Shown here in pieces: positions 34,646 to 35,557 of a DNA stretch of 35,557 nt. How positions within the stretch are numbered: the stretch's first letter is position 1; every line of letters starts with the position of its first letter. The stretch covers positions 1 through 35,557 of the forward strand of contig JABISG010000079.1 in assembly GCA_018699955.1 (NCBI GenBank). The letters run 5' to 3'. The translations under genes were made by a program, and so were the position numbers. This DNA is from Planctomycetaceae bacterium (GTDB lineage Bacteria; Planctomycetota; Planctomycetia; Planctomycetales; Planctomycetaceae). The notes below the pieces were generated by a model, which did no database searches, was not told the origin of the DNA, and worked only from the letters and a program-made list of their open reading frames with translations.

Positions 34646-35557
34646 ATGTTGCAGGCCGCACTCAAACGACGCGATGCGAACGCCAAGCTGACGATGTCAG
34701 ACAGCGAGTTCCATGCTCTCGGTAGCCAACTTACGAAATCGTACGAACGATTGCTCGACAGCCAAGGCAGCATGTCAGACGCGAAATACGCTCGAAAAAT
34801 GAACATGCTCGACGACAAATTTGACGTCTGGTCAGCCGAGTCGAACAGGCGAAAGAAAAGAAAGTTGAATGCAACGATGAGTCAGACCGAACTCCGACAA
34901 CGATTCGATTCCTCAAAAGCCGGTCGCGGCTTCGACAGCAATCCTGCTGCATCAGCCCAAGATCAGGCTCTGCACGCTTGGTGTAAGTCTCAGTCAGGAA
35001 TTCCGTTGTCTGGGGATGAAGGCCAAGCCCTAACCAACTTCGGAATCTCTTCCCAGAGTGGAACATTCTTGCTGAACCTTCCCCGTCACCATCCACGCAC
35101 GGGGCAGCAAATCCTCAATGCGATGACGGTCGGCACTGGTTCGGCTGGTGGCTTCACTGTCTCGCAAGGAATGGTAGGCTCGCTGGAACGTGCCATGCTG
35201 GATTACAGCGGTGTGATGCAAGCAGCCAGTATTATGCGAACTGACAACGGGGAGCCGCTGACTTGGCCAACAGCCGACGATACCGGCAATGTCGGTGTCT
35301 TGCTTGGTGAGGGCAACGAGTCAACTGAATTAGACGTAACATTTGGGGGCGTGATATTTTCAGCCTCTAAAATCAGTTCTCGTCTCGTGAAAGTCTCACA
35401 CGAGTTGCTCACTGATTCCGCCCTAAACTTCGCATCCGAACTCGGAAGCATCTTAGGTGAGAGAATCGGTCGAAAAGCCAACCAACTGCTCACGACAGGA
35501 ACAGGTGCTGGCATCCAGCCCAGCGGAATTGTCACCGAGTCAACACTTGGAGTCACA
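34646..35557 (+). CDS. Phage major capsid protein, HK97 family (partial, runs off window)
   Basis: The first 304 residues are present. The N-terminal 100 or so are helical and charged (SNRRKKRKLNATMSQTELRQ), as in a scaffolding/delta domain. Then comes the fold typical of HK97 capsid proteins: MTVGTGSAGGFTVSQGMVGS, LERAMLDYSGVMQAASIMRT, the P-domain and E-loop phrase PLTWPTADDTGN, and SSRLVKVSHELLTDSALNFA with GERIGRKANQLLTTGTG and GIQPSGIV. It is the shell subunit of the particle. No protease, portal or terminase gene stands before it; those may lie downstream. Encapsulins share the fold but lack such an N-terminal region. It starts with ATG 34646, after a tandem repeat containing the ribosome site. 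No stop occurs before the window end. Confidence 0.9.
   Translation, partial: MLQAALKRRDANAKLTMSDSEFHALGSQLTKSYERLLDSQGSMSDAKYARKMNMLDDKFDVWSAESNRRKKRKLNATMSQTELRQRFDSSKAGRGFDSNPAASAQDQALHAWCKSQSGIPLSGDEGQALTNFGISSQSGTFLLNLPRHHPRTGQQILNAMTVGTGSAGGFTVSQGMVGSLERAMLDYSGVMQAASIMRTDNGEPLTWPTADDTGNVGVLLGEGNESTELDVTFGGVIFSASKISSRLVKVSHELLTDSALNFASELGSILGERIGRKANQLLTTGTGAGIQPSGIVTESTLGVT

Larger units (their letters stand above)
28390..35557 (+). mobile_element. Integrated element, phage-satellite-like or prophage; right end outside window
   Basis: All genes from 28506 on are on the plus strand: integrase, unknown, HTH, primase-helicase, small genes, AlpA-like regulator and major capsid protein. The DNA looks richer in A-runs and AAA/GAA codons than the host part (visual impression, not computed). 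The left border is put at the GACACCCG cluster; a matching repeat beyond the window would be needed to prove it. Missing before the capsid gene: portal, terminase and protease. Integrase + AlpA + primase followed by capsid is the plan of capsid-forming phage satellites. A reduced prophage with capsid genes in a different order is the main alternative. Confidence 0.7.

Noticed and set aside
34646..35557. Encapsulin rather than phage capsid
   Set aside because: The long charged N-terminal region and the phage gene neighbourhood point to a virus-type capsid; the missing C-terminus keeps a small doubt.

Overview
The window looks like chromosomal DNA of a planctomycete. The reasons are protein families typical of that phylum: a DUF1501 Tat-exported protein, a formylglycine-type sulfatase, a very large secreted 'membrane-bound dehydrogenase / PVC-type heme-binding' protein, leucine-rich-repeat proteins with 24-residue repeats, a small CBM9-like protein, and an integrase of the planctomycete type. 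Gene ends are often marked by long, perfect inverted repeats. No rRNA, tRNA or CRISPR array was recognised.

Layout. (1) 1-2300: a membrane protein with HEAT-like repeats, translationally coupled to an LRR gene whose frame is broken at an A7 run, followed by a decayed third copy of the same 5' module. (2) 2417-9180: a CBM9-like gene, converging on a minus-strand cluster marR - periplasmic adaptor - RND pump, with a SlyA-like operator in front of marR. (3) 9452-14528: a small membrane protein, then leuB, a fused oxidoreductase-SelD gene and a TIM-barrel sugar-phosphate isomerase. (4) 14556-18688: a fatty-acid desaturase and a secreted esterase on the minus strand, a doubtful small ORF, and a DUF1501 gene. 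(5) 18862-26511: a second LRR gene (minus), then sulfatase, dehydrogenase/cytochrome c and a six-bladed Kelch-like protein (plus), all three apparently secreted. (6) 26643-28331: the mcsA-mcsB protein-arginine-kinase pair (minus).

(7) 28390-35557 (runs off the end): an integrated element whose base composition looks more A-rich than the host part. It starts 175 bp upstream of mcsA with a tyrosine integrase that departs from the canonical catalytic set, a coupled unknown gene, a terminator, a small HTH protein, a zinc-finger/Toprim/DUF3987 primase-helicase, three small genes, an AlpA-like regulator, and then the first 304 codons of an HK97-type major capsid protein. There is no portal, terminase or protease gene before the capsid gene. 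Integrase + AlpA + primase + capsid is the layout expected of a capsid-forming phage satellite, although a compact or reduced prophage is also possible. This is the most interesting part of the window.

Gene starts were chosen from Shine-Dalgarno sequences, overlaps and family length. Several differ from the longest open frame and are explained in the entries.
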